Shown: positions 9,558-17,309, counted from the first letter of the stretch. The stretch: DNA of 64,000 nt from Streptomyces spinoverrucosus (GCF_015712165.1 NZ_JADPZX010000001.1:2790001-2854000); one strand, 5' to 3'. A program made the numbers and translations. Notes: generated by a model not told the origin, from the sequence alone.

Positions 9558-10238
9558 TCAGCCCCGGATCCGGAGACGGTCGGTGCTGTCCTCGCTGGGC
9601 TGGACGACGACGATGCCCTGGCCGGAGAAGGCCATCTGGTAGGCCTCGCCGCTGCCCCGGCCGATCAGTGACTGCGCCTTGAAGCTGCGCTTGCCCTTCA
9701 CCTTGAGGTTCGGGGACCAGGCGACGAGCGCGTCCGGGTCGACGTACGTCTCGTCCTCGCCACCGCCGCAGTCGACGACGATCGGCTTGCCCCGGGAGGT
9801 CAGCGCGACCCAGCCCTGCCCGGAGATCCGGGTGTTCCACAGGCCCTGTCCGGCGAACTTCGCCAGCCCCTTGACCCGTTCGACGCCCCAGGTGAGGTGC
9901 GCGTCGAAGGCGAGCAGGTTGGTGGCGTTGACGGAGATGCCGTCGCCGTTGAGGTTGATCACTACGACGTTGGCGCCGTAGTCGGCGAGGTAGAGCAGCC
10001 CGTCGCCGGAGCACTTCATCAGGGGCGCGCCCTCGCCGGTCATCCAGTCCTTGGCGATCTGGCGCACGGCCGGCGGGTTGGGCTCGTACTGGATGAACCC
10101 TTCGTAGGCGACCATCGACCCCACGCGCGCGAGGAGGTCGTTCCCGGTCTGCATGGCGACCTTCAGCATGTGGTTGCCGTGGTTCTCCATGCGGGCGGCG
10201 ACGGGTGCGGGGGCGTAGCCCGCGAGCGGCTGGTTCAT
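9558..10238 (-). CDS. AIM24 family protein (second gene of the AIM24 operon)
   Basis: This 226-residue AIM24-domain protein starts at ATG 10238 (MNQPLAGYAP). The large N-terminal open extension upstream is an out-of-frame shadow of the gene ahead. Domain motifs: LLARVGSMVAYEG, PLMKCSGDGLLYLADYG, GDGISVNATNLLAFD, ISGQGWVALTSRGK and FSGQGIVVVQPSE. It lacks the proline-rich and TerD regions of its upstream neighbour. Gaps of 14 and 18 bp on either side indicate a three-gene operon. Function unknown; presumably cytoplasmic or membrane-peripheral since no signal peptide is seen. Confidence 0.9.
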   Translation of the reverse strand: MNQPLAGYAPAPVAARMENHGNHMLKVAMQTGNDLLARVGSMVAYEGFIQYEPNPPAVRQIAKDWMTGEGAPLMKCSGDGLLYLADYGANVVVINLNGDGISVNATNLLAFDAHLTWGVERVKGLAKFAGQGLWNTRISGQGWVALTSRGKPIVVDCGGGEDETYVDPDALVAWSPNLKVKGKRSFKAQSLIGRGSGEAYQMAFSGQGIVVVQPSEDSTDRLRIRG

Positions 10239-10252
10239 GACGGGCTCTCCCT

Positions 10253-12028
10253 TTAGATCTCGTACGGCTGGACGACGATGAAGTTGCCCGGCGCGCCACG
10301 GAACTGGAGGTTGACGCTCTCCCCGGTGTCGCCGGGGTAGGCGTTGCGGCGCATCCGGACCTGGCTGGAGACAACCACCTGGGAGGCGGCCGACCAGGCG
10401 ACCACGGCGTTGCAGTCGGCGAACGTCGTCGGCGTGACCGGCAGCACCACGGGCGTGCCGTGCGTCTTGACGACGATGGTGCCGGTGCCGGTGAACTGCA
10501 TGGTGAACAGCGCGCCGCCGGGGATGCCGTGGCCCTCGATGCGGCGCACCTCGTACTGGAGGCTCTCGTCGAACGCGAGGACGTTCTCGGCGGAGACGCA
10601 GATGCCGTCGCCCTGGAGTTCGATGGGGTGCAGCATCGTGGAGTTCTCGGCGAGGAACACCTGTCCCTGGCCCGTGCAGCGCATCAGCTGCATCTCCTGG
10701 CCGGTCGCGTTGCCCACGATCCGTCCGGTGAAGCCGGCGCCCTTGTAGCTGAAGTCGACCTTGCCCTGGTAGAGCACCATGCTGCCCTGTCGGGCCAGCA
10801 CGGGCTGACCGCCGATGCCGAGGTCCACGCGGACGAGCTTCTTGTTCTGCTGCGTCCAACGCTGCCCGGTGGGCGTCTCCTTGAACTGCTGGAGCGCACC
10901 GGCGACACCGGGAGCCTGGGGAGCGCCGCCCTGGGGCGCTGCCTGCGGAGCCCCATAGGGGGCCTGCTGGCCGTAGCCCGGAGGCGGGGTCGGCTGTCCG
11001 TAACCGGGCGGCGGGGTGGGTGTCTGCGGGGCGGGCGGCTGCGCGTAGCCCGGGGGCAGCGGGGCGCTCTGGCCCGGGGTGGCCTGGCCGTACGGGGGCT
11101 GCTGCTGGGGCGGCTGACCGTACGGCGGCTGGGGCTGGCCGCCGTAGGACGGCGCGGGTGCCGGGGTGGGCGGGGGTACGGGGGCGCCGCCGGGCGGGGT
11201 CATCGGCGCGACGACGGTGGGCGCGGTGTGCACCTGGGGCGCGGGCGCCGGAGCGGGAGCCGCGGGCGGGGTGGCGCCGGCGGGCGGCGCGAAGCCCTGC
11301 GCGGCGGGCTGCGGCGCGGTCGCAGGGGCAGGGGCAGGGGCTGGAGCAGGCGCGGGGGCTGGAGCAGGGGCCGGTGCCGGCGCGGGAGTCGGGGCCGGTC
11401 CGCTGGGGACGCCGAAGGCGGGCGGCGCGGCGGGCTGCGCGGGCGGGGCGAAGCCGGGAACGGCACCTGTCTGGGGCTGCGGCTCGGCCGGCGTCTCCTC
11501 TTCGAGCACCTCACCGCCGAAGTTCTTCAGCAGCGCGTCCAGGCCGCCGTCGAAACCCTGTCCGACCGCCGCGAACCGCCACACGTCCTTCAGGTAGAAG
11601 TCACCCAGCATCACGGCTCGTTCGGTGGAGAACTCCGAGCCGTGGAACGAGTACCGGGCCACCTCCTCGCCGCCCGCGACGATACGGATGTAGCCAGGGT
11701 TGATCTGCGACATCTGCCCGGCGCCGTCGAGGGTCGCCGTGAACGACAGCTTCTGGATCTGCGGCGGAATCTTGTCGAGCGTGACCCGGAAGGACTCCGT
11801 GTCGCCTGCCTGGGCACCCAGGAGCTGGATGGCCTCCTCGGGGGACTTCGGCTGGTTGAAGAAGACGAAGTACCGGTCGTCCGAGAGCCGTTCGTCGGCG
11901 TCCAGACCGAAGCAGCTGATGTCGAAGGTCAGTCCGGGGGCCGAGATCTGCACGCCTACGTACAGATCCGTGCCCGCGGTCAGGTCACTGATCCTGGCCT
12001 TGTGGCCGCGTTGGAATTCCCTGGCCAT
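10253..12028 (-). CDS. TerD - proline-rich linker - AIM24 fusion protein
   Basis: This 591-residue protein starts at ATG 12028 (MAREFQRGHK). Residues 1-170 form a TerD/vWA-like tellurite-resistance domain with the Ca2+-binding style features DISCFGLDADERLSDDRY and ARYSFHGSEFSTERAVML. Residues of about 175-360 are a long Pro/Ala/Gln/Gly linker with (PA)n and PPPGYGQP repeats. The C-terminal part (from about 365) is AIM24 with LARQGSMVLYQGKVDFSYKG, QLMRCTGQGQVFLAEN and FTGTGTIVVKTHG. It heads the operon with two stand-alone AIM24 genes. TerD proteins respond to stress and membrane damage in Streptomyces; the fusion physically ties the two families. A 945-nt upstream in-frame extension is rejected. 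Confidence 0.92.
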   Translation of the reverse strand: MAREFQRGHKARISDLTAGTDLYVGVQISAPGLTFDISCFGLDADERLSDDRYFVFFNQPKSPEEAIQLLGAQAGDTESFRVTLDKIPPQIQKLSFTATLDGAGQMSQINPGYIRIVAGGEEVARYSFHGSEFSTERAVMLGDFYLKDVWRFAAVGQGFDGGLDALLKNFGGEVLEEETPAEPQPQTGAVPGFAPPAQPAAPPAFGVPSGPAPTPAPAPAPAPAPAPAPAPAPAPATAPQPAAQGFAPPAGATPPAAPAPAPAPQVHTAPTVVAPMTPPGGAPVPPPTPAPAPSYGGQPQPPYGQPPQQQPPYGQATPGQSAPLPPGYAQPPAPQTPTPPPGYGQPTPPPGYGQQAPYGAPQAAPQGGAPQAPGVAGALQQFKETPTGQRWTQQNKKLVRVDLGIGGQPVLARQGSMVLYQGKVDFSYKGAGFTGRIVGNATGQEMQLMRCTGQGQVFLAENSTMLHPIELQGDGICVSAENVLAFDESLQYEVRRIEGHGIPGGALFTMQFTGTGTIVVKTHGTPVVLPVTPTTFADCNAVVAWSAASQVVVSSQVRMRRNAYPGDTGESVNLQFRGAPGNFIVVQPYEI

Positions 12029-12168
12029 GCGTAACGACCGTCCCCCATCCCGAAGTGCGAGTGCGTCGCGCCAGGCTAACGGCAAACTCGGACACCGGAC
12101 GGAGTCGGTACAGACCCGGTACACAACCTCTTTCTCAGCCATGCCCGAAGCACATGCGGTGAGGCGAA

Positions 12169-12765
12169 TCACTCCCCGCGCGCGGTGGGCAGATGCGGCA
12201 ACCGCTCGGCGGCGACCACCCCTTCGAGGTAGCCCCGGGCCCGTTCGGTGCGCGGATACGCCTCCAGCAGCCGCCAGAAGCGGGGTCCGTGCCCGGGCAC
12301 CAGCAGATGCGCCAGTTCGTGGAGGAGCACGTAGTCGACGACGTACTCGGGCATGCCCTGCAGCCGGTGCGACAGGCGGATGCTGCCCTCGGACGGGGTG
12401 CACGAGCCCCAGCGCGTGTTCTGGTTGGTGACCCAGCGCACCGACGTGGGCCGCGCGCGGCCGTCGAAGTACTGGGTGGACAGCCGCTCGGCGCGCTCGG
12501 CCAGTTCGGCGTCGCCCAGCCGCCGCTTGCTCTCCTGGGCGGCCAGTTTGTCGAGCATGACGGTCACCCAGCGCTGCTCCTCGGCCTCGGACATCCGGGC
12601 GGGGATGAGCACAACGGTGCGATCGCCCTCGCGGTACGCGGAGACCGTCCGACGTCGACGGGCACTTCGGCGCACCTCGATCACGCTCGCCTTCGAACCG
12701 CTCGGCGGCGGGCTCGTCGTGCGGCGCTGCGGCTTTCCGGCGCGGTGCAGTGGGTCGGCGGACAC
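12169..12765 (-). CDS. YgjP-like M48-type metallopeptidase (DUF45)
   Basis: This 198-residue protein of the YgjP/WLM family has the zinc motif HELAHLLVPGHGPRFW, giving HExxH plus the third histidine of GHGxxFW. Preceding it is the family signature QNTRWGSCTP with RLSHRLQGMPEYVVDYV. The N-terminus is basic (ARRRRTVSAY). Start is GTG at 12765. The family is thought to be a cytosolic protease-like enzyme of unclear substrate. It is divergent from the E1-like gene across a 250-bp intergenic region that contains a DnaA-box-like motif at 12868-12877. Confidence 0.9.
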   Translation of the reverse strand: MSADPLHRAGKPQRRTTSPPPSGSKASVIEVRRSARRRRTVSAYREGDRTVVLIPARMSEAEEQRWVTVMLDKLAAQESKRRLGDAELAERAERLSTQYFDGRARPTSVRWVTNQNTRWGSCTPSEGSIRLSHRLQGMPEYVVDYVLLHELAHLLVPGHGPRFWRLLEAYPRTERARGYLEGVVAAERLPHLPTARGE

Positions 12766-12867
12766 GCCCCGACGTTACCCGCTGCACACGGGGGAAGTCC
12801 CGACTCCGGGACGGTTCGATTCCGATCCCCCACCATGCGTTTGATTTATACGACAAACATCCCCCGC

Positions 12868-12877
12868 CTGTGGATAA
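12868..12877 (-). promoter_or_regulatory. DnaA-box-like motif, copy 1
   Basis: On the minus strand this reads TTATCCACAG inside GTTATCCACAGGCGGG. The 13-mer GTTATCCACAGGC is shared with 19562-19574 and 35294-35306. It lies in the divergent promoter region between the YgjP-like and E1-like genes, next to the AT-rich stretch TTGATTTATACG (12841-12852). It matches the classical DnaA box; binding is inferred. Confidence 0.5.
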
Positions 12878-13015
12878 CTTTCGGCGCCGCGCCGCCGGGC
12901 CGGGCATGCTGGCACTCGTCGGCGAAGACACGGCCGGACCAGCCCGGCCGACTCCGCCGACGAATAGGGACATTTGGTTACTTTCCTGAACTTTTCTTGG
13001 CTACGGGGGCCTGTC

Positions 13016-14242
13016 ATGCATCCGATGGTGAAGCCGGCGCTGCGACGCGGCTGGCGCGACCTCAACACCGTGCAGTTCGGCATGACGCCGGCGCACGCGA
13101 TGACGCTGGGTCCGATGGACACCGCGACCGGCAGCTTCCTGGAACTGCTCAACGGCACGCGCGGGCTGCCGCTCCTACGCGCGGAGGGCCGCCGGATGGA
13201 CCTGCCCGACGGCCACGTCGACGAACTGATCCGGCGCCTGGCCCGGTCCGGGCTCCTCGACGACGCCAAGGGCTGGGGACCGGCCGCGGACGCGCTGCGC
13301 GGCAAGCAGGCCGTCCTCGACCGGCTCCGGCCGGACCTGGCCACGCTGTCCCTGACCACCGCCGAACCGGGCGACGCGATCAGGCGCCTCGCCGCCCGCC
13401 GCTCCCTGCGGGTGCAGGTCCGGGGCGCCGGCCGCGTGGGCGCCACGGTGGCCGCGCTGCTGTCGGGCGCGGGCATCGGTGAGGTGGACGTGCGCGACGG
13501 CGGCCGTGTCGAACCCTGGGACGTGGCGCCGGGTGGGCTGCCCGCCGAATCCATCGGCGAGCGTCGCGACGAGGCCGCCCGCCGGGTCGTCCGCGGGGCC
13601 GCCCCGGACCGCCCGCCCCGCCGCGACCACCGCACACCGACGGAACCGGCCGAACCGGGTTTCTCCCTGGTGATCCTCGCCCCACGCGACGACGTCGCCG
13701 TGCACGCCCCCGCCCCGGACACCGCCGAACCTCTGATCGCCTCCGGCACGCCCCACCTGTACGCCGGGGTCGTCGAGGGCACCGGCATGGTCGGCCCCTT
13801 CGTCCTGCCGGGCGAGACGGGCTGCGCCCGCTGCCTGCACGAGGGCCGCACCGACCGGGACCCGACTTGGCCCCGCCTGGTCGCGCAGTGGCGCTCGGGC
13901 CGGCAGCGCCATGTCCGTCCGTGCGACGTGACCTTGGCCACCACCGTCGCCGGCCTGACGGCCGCGCACGCCCTCGCCTTCCTCGACGGCCGCCGTCCCA
14001 CCAGCGTGGGAGCCCGCTGGGAGATCTCCGTCCCGGCCCTCCAGTGGCACGCGCGACCGGTCTGGGCGCATCCGGAATGCCCGTGCGGAGCTGCGGAGAA
14101 GCGTACGGAGCAAGCCAAGGGGGAACGCGCGTCGGAGGACGGGGAGGCACACGAGACAATGGCGGTGGAACGGTCGTCAACGCAGGTACGCCGTCGGGCA
14201 GGCGCGGCGCGGCCGGCTGGGACTTGGAGGGCGCATGTCTGA
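13016..14242 (+). CDS. E1-like (ThiF/TOMM leader-peptide-binding) protein, orphan
   Basis: This 408-residue protein starts at ATG 13016 with a G-rich RBS. The N-terminal 100 residues contain a winged-helix-like segment (GSFLELLNGTRGLPLLRAEG, DELIRRLARSGLLDD), like the peptide clamp of TOMM cyclodehydratase C-proteins. A Rossmann-type E1 fold follows from about residue 125 (VRGAGRVGATVAALL, EVDVRDGGRV). Two Cys pairs, GCARC and CPC with a further Cys, could hold structural zinc. The usual adenylating-E1 Arg/Asn motif after the acidic strand is not visible. No YcaO, dehydrogenase or precursor peptide is nearby. It overlaps the AarF-like kinase gene by 8 nt. The M. tuberculosis equivalent is probably Rv3196. 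Role unknown. Confidence 0.82.
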   Translation: MHPMVKPALRRGWRDLNTVQFGMTPAHAMTLGPMDTATGSFLELLNGTRGLPLLRAEGRRMDLPDGHVDELIRRLARSGLLDDAKGWGPAADALRGKQAVLDRLRPDLATLSLTTAEPGDAIRRLAARRSLRVQVRGAGRVGATVAALLSGAGIGEVDVRDGGRVEPWDVAPGGLPAESIGERRDEAARRVVRGAAPDRPPRRDHRTPTEPAEPGFSLVILAPRDDVAVHAPAPDTAEPLIASGTPHLYAGVVEGTGMVGPFVLPGETGCARCLHEGRTDRDPTWPRLVAQWRSGRQRHVRPCDVTLATTVAGLTAAHALAFLDGRRPTSVGARWEISVPALQWHARPVWAHPECPCGAAEKRTEQAKGERASEDGEAHETMAVERSSTQVRRRAGAARPAGTWRAHV

Positions 14243-15608
14243 TCTTCCCCGCAAGGCGGTCACCCGGACCGCCAAGCTCGCCGCGTTGCCGCTCGGCTTC
14301 GCCGGGCGGGCGACCTGGGGCCTGGGCAAGCGGATCGTCGGCGAGTCCGCGGAGCTGGTCGGCCGCGAACTGCAGCAGCGCACCGCGGAGCAGCTCTTCA
14401 AGGTGCTCGGCGAGCTCAAGGGTGGCGCGATGAAGTTCGGGCAGGCTCTGTCCGTCTTCGAGTCGGCGCTGCCCGAGGAGATCGCCGGGCCCTACCGGGC
14501 GGCCCTGACCAAGCTCCAGGACGCGGCGCCGCCGATGCCGACGCGCACGGTGCACGCGGTGCTCGCGGAGCGGCTCGGCGAGGACTGGCGGGAGCTGTTC
14601 CTGGAGTTCGAGGACAAGCCGTCCGCGGCGGCCTCGATCGGCCAGGTGCACCGCGGGGTGTGGTACGACGGCCGCGAGGTCGCGATCAAGGTGCAGTACC
14701 CCGGAGCCGGCGAGGCCCTACTGTCCGACCTCAACCAACTGAGCCGTTTCTCGCGGCTGTTGGGTCCGCTGATCCCCGGCATGGACATCAAGCCGCTGAT
14801 CACGGAGCTGAGGGACCGCGTCTCGGAGGAGCTGGACTACGGGCTGGAGGCGCAGGCCCAGCAGGCGCACGCGGAGGAGTTCGCCGACGACCCGGACGTC
14901 GTGGTCCCCGCCGTGGTCCACCAGTGCGACCAGGTCCTGATCACCGAGTGGATCGAAGGCATCCCGCTGTCGGAGATCATCTCGGACGGCACCCAGGAGC
15001 AGCGCGACCGGGCCGGCCAGCTCCTCGCCCGTTTCCTCTTCTCCGGCCCCGCCCGCACAGGCCTGCTGCACGCCGACCCGCACCCCGGCAACTTCCGCCT
15101 CCTGCCCGGCGGCCCGGCCGGCGAGGACGACTGGCGTTTGGGTGTCCTGGACTTCGGCACGGTCGACCGGCTCCCGGGCGGCCTGCCGACCACCATCGGC
15201 GACTCCCTGCGCATGACGCTGGACGGCGAAGCACAGGCCGTCTACGACCTGCTCTGCGCCGAGGGCTTCGTCAAGGAGTCCATCGAACTCGACCCCGACG
15301 CGGTCCTCGACTATCTCCTGCCGATCATCGAACCGGCCCATGTCGACGAGTTCACCTTCACCCGCGGCTGGATGCGCAGCCAGGCGGCCCGCGTAGCCGA
15401 CATCCGCTCCCCCGCATACCAGCTCGGCAAGCAGCTCAACCTGCCGCCGGCGTACCTGCTGATACACCGAGTGACCCTCAGCACGATCGGCGTCCTGTGC
15501 CAACTGAACGCCACGGTCCGCCTGCGCGAGGAACTGGAGGAGTGGCTGCCGGGGTTCGTTCCGGAGGAGGCCCTGGACGAGGGGGACTCGGCGGCGGTCG
15601 AGGCGTGA
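14235..15608 (+). CDS. ABC1/AarF/UbiB family atypical kinase
   Basis: This 457-residue protein has all signatures of the UbiB/ADCK fold: KGGAMKFGQALS (KxGQ) near residues 62-73, SAAASIGQVH (Ala-rich loop), VAIKVQYP (nucleotide lysine), EELDYGLEAQAQ, LLHADPHPGNF (catalytic loop) and LDFGTVD. Relatives act in ubiquinone or isoprenoid metabolism as ATPases/kinases. Streptomyces make menaquinone, so a lipid-quinone or isoprenoid role is inferred only. The start ATG overlaps the E1-like gene, implying coupling. It corresponds to Rv3197, also beside whiB7 in mycobacteria; WhiB7 is known to control neighbours there. Confidence 0.93.
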   Translation: MSDLPRKAVTRTAKLAALPLGFAGRATWGLGKRIVGESAELVGRELQQRTAEQLFKVLGELKGGAMKFGQALSVFESALPEEIAGPYRAALTKLQDAAPPMPTRTVHAVLAERLGEDWRELFLEFEDKPSAAASIGQVHRGVWYDGREVAIKVQYPGAGEALLSDLNQLSRFSRLLGPLIPGMDIKPLITELRDRVSEELDYGLEAQAQQAHAEEFADDPDVVVPAVVHQCDQVLITEWIEGIPLSEIISDGTQEQRDRAGQLLARFLFSGPARTGLLHADPHPGNFRLLPGGPAGEDDWRLGVLDFGTVDRLPGGLPTTIGDSLRMTLDGEAQAVYDLLCAEGFVKESIELDPDAVLDYLLPIIEPAHVDEFTFTRGWMRSQAARVADIRSPAYQLGKQLNLPPAYLLIHRVTLSTIGVLCQLNATVRLREELEEWLPGFVPEEALDEGDSAAVEA

Positions 15609-15612
15609 GGCC

Positions 15613-15822
15613 TCACCACCACGTCGAGTCCAGTCGCCCCTCGATGGCCCGCAAGTTCTCGCGGGAGCAGGCCTCGCAGAAGTAGCGGCGCTTGCCGTTC
15701 TCCACGGAGCAGGTCCAGGTCGGCTGGGGAGCGCGGGCCTGGGTGCCGCAGCGGGCGCAGACGATGGGATGGGGTTCCGGGGCGGAGCCGCCCTTGTCGC
15801 TGCCTCCGGGAAGACTCGTCAC
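15613..15822 (-). CDS. Small zinc-ribbon-like protein
   Basis: This 69-residue protein starts at GTG 15822, with GGAGA 12 nt upstream. Two CxxC-type knuckles are visible: CARCGTQ and FCEACSREN, plus a lone Cys in WTCSVENGKRRYFC, so a zinc ribbon is likely. The C-terminus has ENLRAIEGRL. It is convergent with the AarF-like kinase (4-bp gap) and downstream of the wblC unit. No specific function is recognised; DNA/RNA or protein binding is possible. Similar small zinc proteins next to wblC are common in Streptomyces, from memory. Confidence 0.75.
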   Translation of the reverse strand: MTSLPGGSDKGGSAPEPHPIVCARCGTQARAPQPTWTCSVENGKRRYFCEACSRENLRAIEGRLDSTWW

Positions 15823-15957
15823 CCGGCGACGATATCTCCGTGGCCGGCGGATCGGCGGGCACAACGCACCGCGGGGGCCGGTCCGTTCGGTCGGACCGGC
15901 CCCCGCGGGAAGCACCTGCCCCCTCGGCTTGGGAGGCCACCGCTTCAGGTGTGTTGG

Positions 15958-16281
15958 TTACTGCATGACGGCCATGGCCAGCGCCCGCCGGGCGCGCAGC
16001 GAGGCGCGCTCGGCCCGGCGCTGCATCCGGCGGGCAGCCACCAGGCGCATCGCCTGGCGCTCCTGCTCGGCCTCCTGCAGCCGGTCGTGCATATGCGCAC
16101 GAGCCAGGGCTTCTGGGATGAGTTGCATCTCTCGGGTCCTGTTCTGACGCGAGTCGTTCGCGCCGGTGGTGGTGACGTCTGGGGTCGCGGAGCCGGTGGG
16201 CTCGTTGGCGGACGGCTTCATCGGGGCCTGCTTCTGGGGGTCGTGCGTGAGGGGGCGGTCGATCGTTCCTGCGGTGTTCAT
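15958..16281 (-). CDS. Small Arg/Ala-rich protein co-transcribed with wblC
   Basis: This 107-residue protein has a Thr/Pro-rich N-terminus and a strongly helical, charged C-terminal half (DRLQEAEQERQAMRLVAARR then RMQRRAERASLRARR), probably a coiled coil or nucleic-acid-binding helix. Its ATG overlaps the wblC stop as ATGA (16278-16281), so translation is coupled and expression should follow WblC induction. I do not recognise the family. The positive charge would fit binding to RNA, DNA or an acidic protein surface, which is inference. Confidence 0.75.
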   Translation of the reverse strand: MNTAGTIDRPLTHDPQKQAPMKPSANEPTGSATPDVTTTGANDSRQNRTREMQLIPEALARAHMHDRLQEAEQERQAMRLVAARRMQRRAERASLRARRALAMAVMQ

Positions 16282-16646
16282 GCCGTGACCGGGTTCTTGC
16301 GCGGGCGGCCACGCGGCCGCTTCCGGGCGACGACGACACCCTGGACGAACAGCTCGCCACCCCAGACGCCCCAGGGCTCACGCCGCTCCTTGGCGCCGGC
16401 GAGGCAGGCCTCGATCAGCGGGCAGGTGCGGCAGAGGGACTTGGCGTACTCGACGTCCGCCGGCGACTCGGCGAAGAAGACCTCCGGGTCGTAGGAACGG
16501 CAGGGGACGGGTACGCCGAGGTTCTCGATGGCGTCGTCGAGCGCGGTGAGCGCGGTGAGCGGGGTCAAGGTGGAGTCCTCCGTGAGGCCGGGCGGGGGGA
16601 TCGTTTCGGAAGGCGGTACGGACGGGGCGTGCGCTTCGAGTTGCAC
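16278..16646 (-). CDS. wblC: WhiB-like Fe-S regulator WblC (WhiB7 type)
   Basis: WblC/WhiB7 is a [4Fe-4S] transcription factor that binds region 4 of the principal sigma factor and activates intrinsic antibiotic-resistance genes after ribosome inhibition. The 122-residue protein has the four cluster cysteines (C49, C72, C75, C81; pattern C-x22-C-x2-C-x5-C). It also has the sigma-contact turn WGVWGG (92-97) and a C-terminal AT-hook RGRPRK (112-117) that reads AT-rich DNA next to -35 elements. Start GTG 16646 is supported by GAGGAAG 8 nt upstream. Longer in-frame extension to 16853 crosses the attenuator hairpin and is not the start. Preceded by a ~600-nt leader with uORF, terminator and WblC-type promoter. 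Confidence 0.95.
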   Translation of the reverse strand: MQLEAHAPSVPPSETIPPPGLTEDSTLTPLTALTALDDAIENLGVPVPCRSYDPEVFFAESPADVEYAKSLCRTCPLIEACLAGAKERREPWGVWGGELFVQGVVVARKRPRGRPRKNPVTA

Positions 16647-16716
16647 GGTGTCGTCTTCCTCGTCTGGTCGTTCCGGTCCGGTTGGACCGGGTGGCGGCTG
16701 GTACCGGGTTCTTTTC

Positions 16717-16758
16717 TTGTCCCGAGGCCCCTTCGCTCCGTCGTCCCGTTCGGGACAA
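16717..16758 (-). promoter_or_regulatory. Second leader stem between attenuator and wblC RBS
   Basis: In the wblC leader, TTGTCCCG (16717-16724) is complementary to CGGGACAA (16751-16758), and GTCCCGTTCGGGAC (16743-16756) is a self-complementary short hairpin that competes with it. This pairing overlaps the U-rich tail of the attenuator, so it could form part of a terminator/antiterminator switch. Structure is read from sequence; function is inference. Confidence 0.45.
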
Positions 16759-16763
16759 ACAGA

Positions 16764-16798
16764 AGGGCCGCGGATCCCGGATGGGGTTCCGCGGCCCT
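16764..16798 (-). terminator. wblC leader attenuator (intrinsic terminator)
   Basis: On the minus strand AGGGCCGCGGA (16798-16788) and TCCGCGGCCCT (16774-16764) form a perfect 11-bp stem with a 13-nt loop, immediately followed by TTCTGTTTG, a U-rich run. It lies 24 nt past the uORF stop and ~120 nt before the wblC start. That is the arrangement expected for the ribosome-mediated attenuation described for wblC/whiB7 leaders. Confidence 0.85.
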
Positions 16799-16809
16799 GA
16801 AGGCGCCGG

Positions 16810-16840
16810 CCTGACTGCCGATCAGGCTGGATCACTCCAG
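16810..16840 (-). promoter_or_regulatory. Tandem small stems at the uORF stop codon
   Basis: Two short dyads sit at the uORF end: CCTGA/TCAGG (16810-16814 with 16822-16826, covering the stop codon) and CTGGA/TCCAG (16827-16831 with 16836-16840). A ribosome reaching or stalling at the uORF end would open them and could redirect pairing toward or away from the attenuator at 16764-16798. This is a structural reading without folding energies. Confidence 0.4.
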
Positions 16841-17145
16841 GGTTCTGGCCCACGGAAGGCCCACATCAGGTGGTGCTGCGTCGTCTGCTTCCGGAATCCG
16901 GCACCGGTCGCCGTAAAGGCATAGGCCTTGGCCTGTGCCAGTACTGCTGCTTCCAGTGCCTTGGTCGGTCGCTCATCGCGCTCGCGGACGGGAAGACCCG
17001 CGAGGGACAGGGAGGACGCCGGACGGACGGCAGGAATGCCGGACAGACCGGTGCCCTGGTTGGAGGCGCCGAGCATGCACATGGAGACGAGCGAGCGATC
17101 GGTCATTTTGACGATGCTGATGGTGCTGTTCTTGATGCTGATCAC
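16822..17145 (-). CDS. wblC upstream ORF (107 codons, leader peptide)
   Basis: This ORF lies wholly inside the wblC leader. It starts at GTG 17145 with a very strong RBS, GAGGAGG, 8 nt upstream, and ends 24 nt before the attenuator hairpin. The N-terminal region (ISIKNSTISIVKMTDRSLV) uses AT-richer codons than neighbours; the later part (VRERDERPTKALEAAVLAQA) looks like ordinary coding sequence. In mycobacteria and Streptomyces whiB7/wblC is known to be induced through translation of a leader uORF. At 107 codons this is long for a leader peptide, so a separate protein function is possible. No Cys-rich or known domain is seen. Confidence 0.75.
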   Translation of the reverse strand: MISIKNSTISIVKMTDRSLVSMCMLGASNQGTGLSGIPAVRPASSLSLAGLPVRERDERPTKALEAAVLAQAKAYAFTATGAGFRKQTTQHHLMWAFRGPEPWSDPA

Positions 17146-17256
17146 TGGACTCGCCTCCTCTCGGCGTCTCGGGGGACTGGGGTGAGCCAGTCCGACGGGT
17201 ATGCAAGTAGAACACGGAATCAGGGCCTCAGGAAGGCCGCTGTCCCCGTGCGTAAG

Positions 17257-17297
17257 AACCTATGGGGATTGCTGGGGCATGCGCAAACTATTTTTTC
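17257..17297 (-). promoter_or_regulatory. wblC promoter with AT-rich WblC-binding element
   Basis: On the minus strand an AT-rich run GAAAAAATAG (17297-17288) sits directly upstream of a -35-like TTGCGC (17286-17281), then an 18-nt spacer and a -10-like TAGGTT (17262-17257). WhiB7-type promoters carry exactly such an AT-rich patch just upstream of -35, bound by the AT-hook. Expected start near 17250, giving a leader of about 600 nt. The site fits positive autoregulation. Confidence 0.7.
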
Positions 17298-17309
17298 GAC
17301 GAGTTCGTA

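Noticed and set aside
12029..12973. 315-codon N-terminal extension of the TerD-AIM24 gene
   Set aside because: It covers the YgjP-like gene in antisense and has no domain; the TerD fold starts at ATG 12028.
13016..14242. RiPP/TOMM biosynthetic cluster
   Set aside because: Only one E1-like gene is present. No YcaO, dehydrogenase, transporter pair or precursor is seen within the window.
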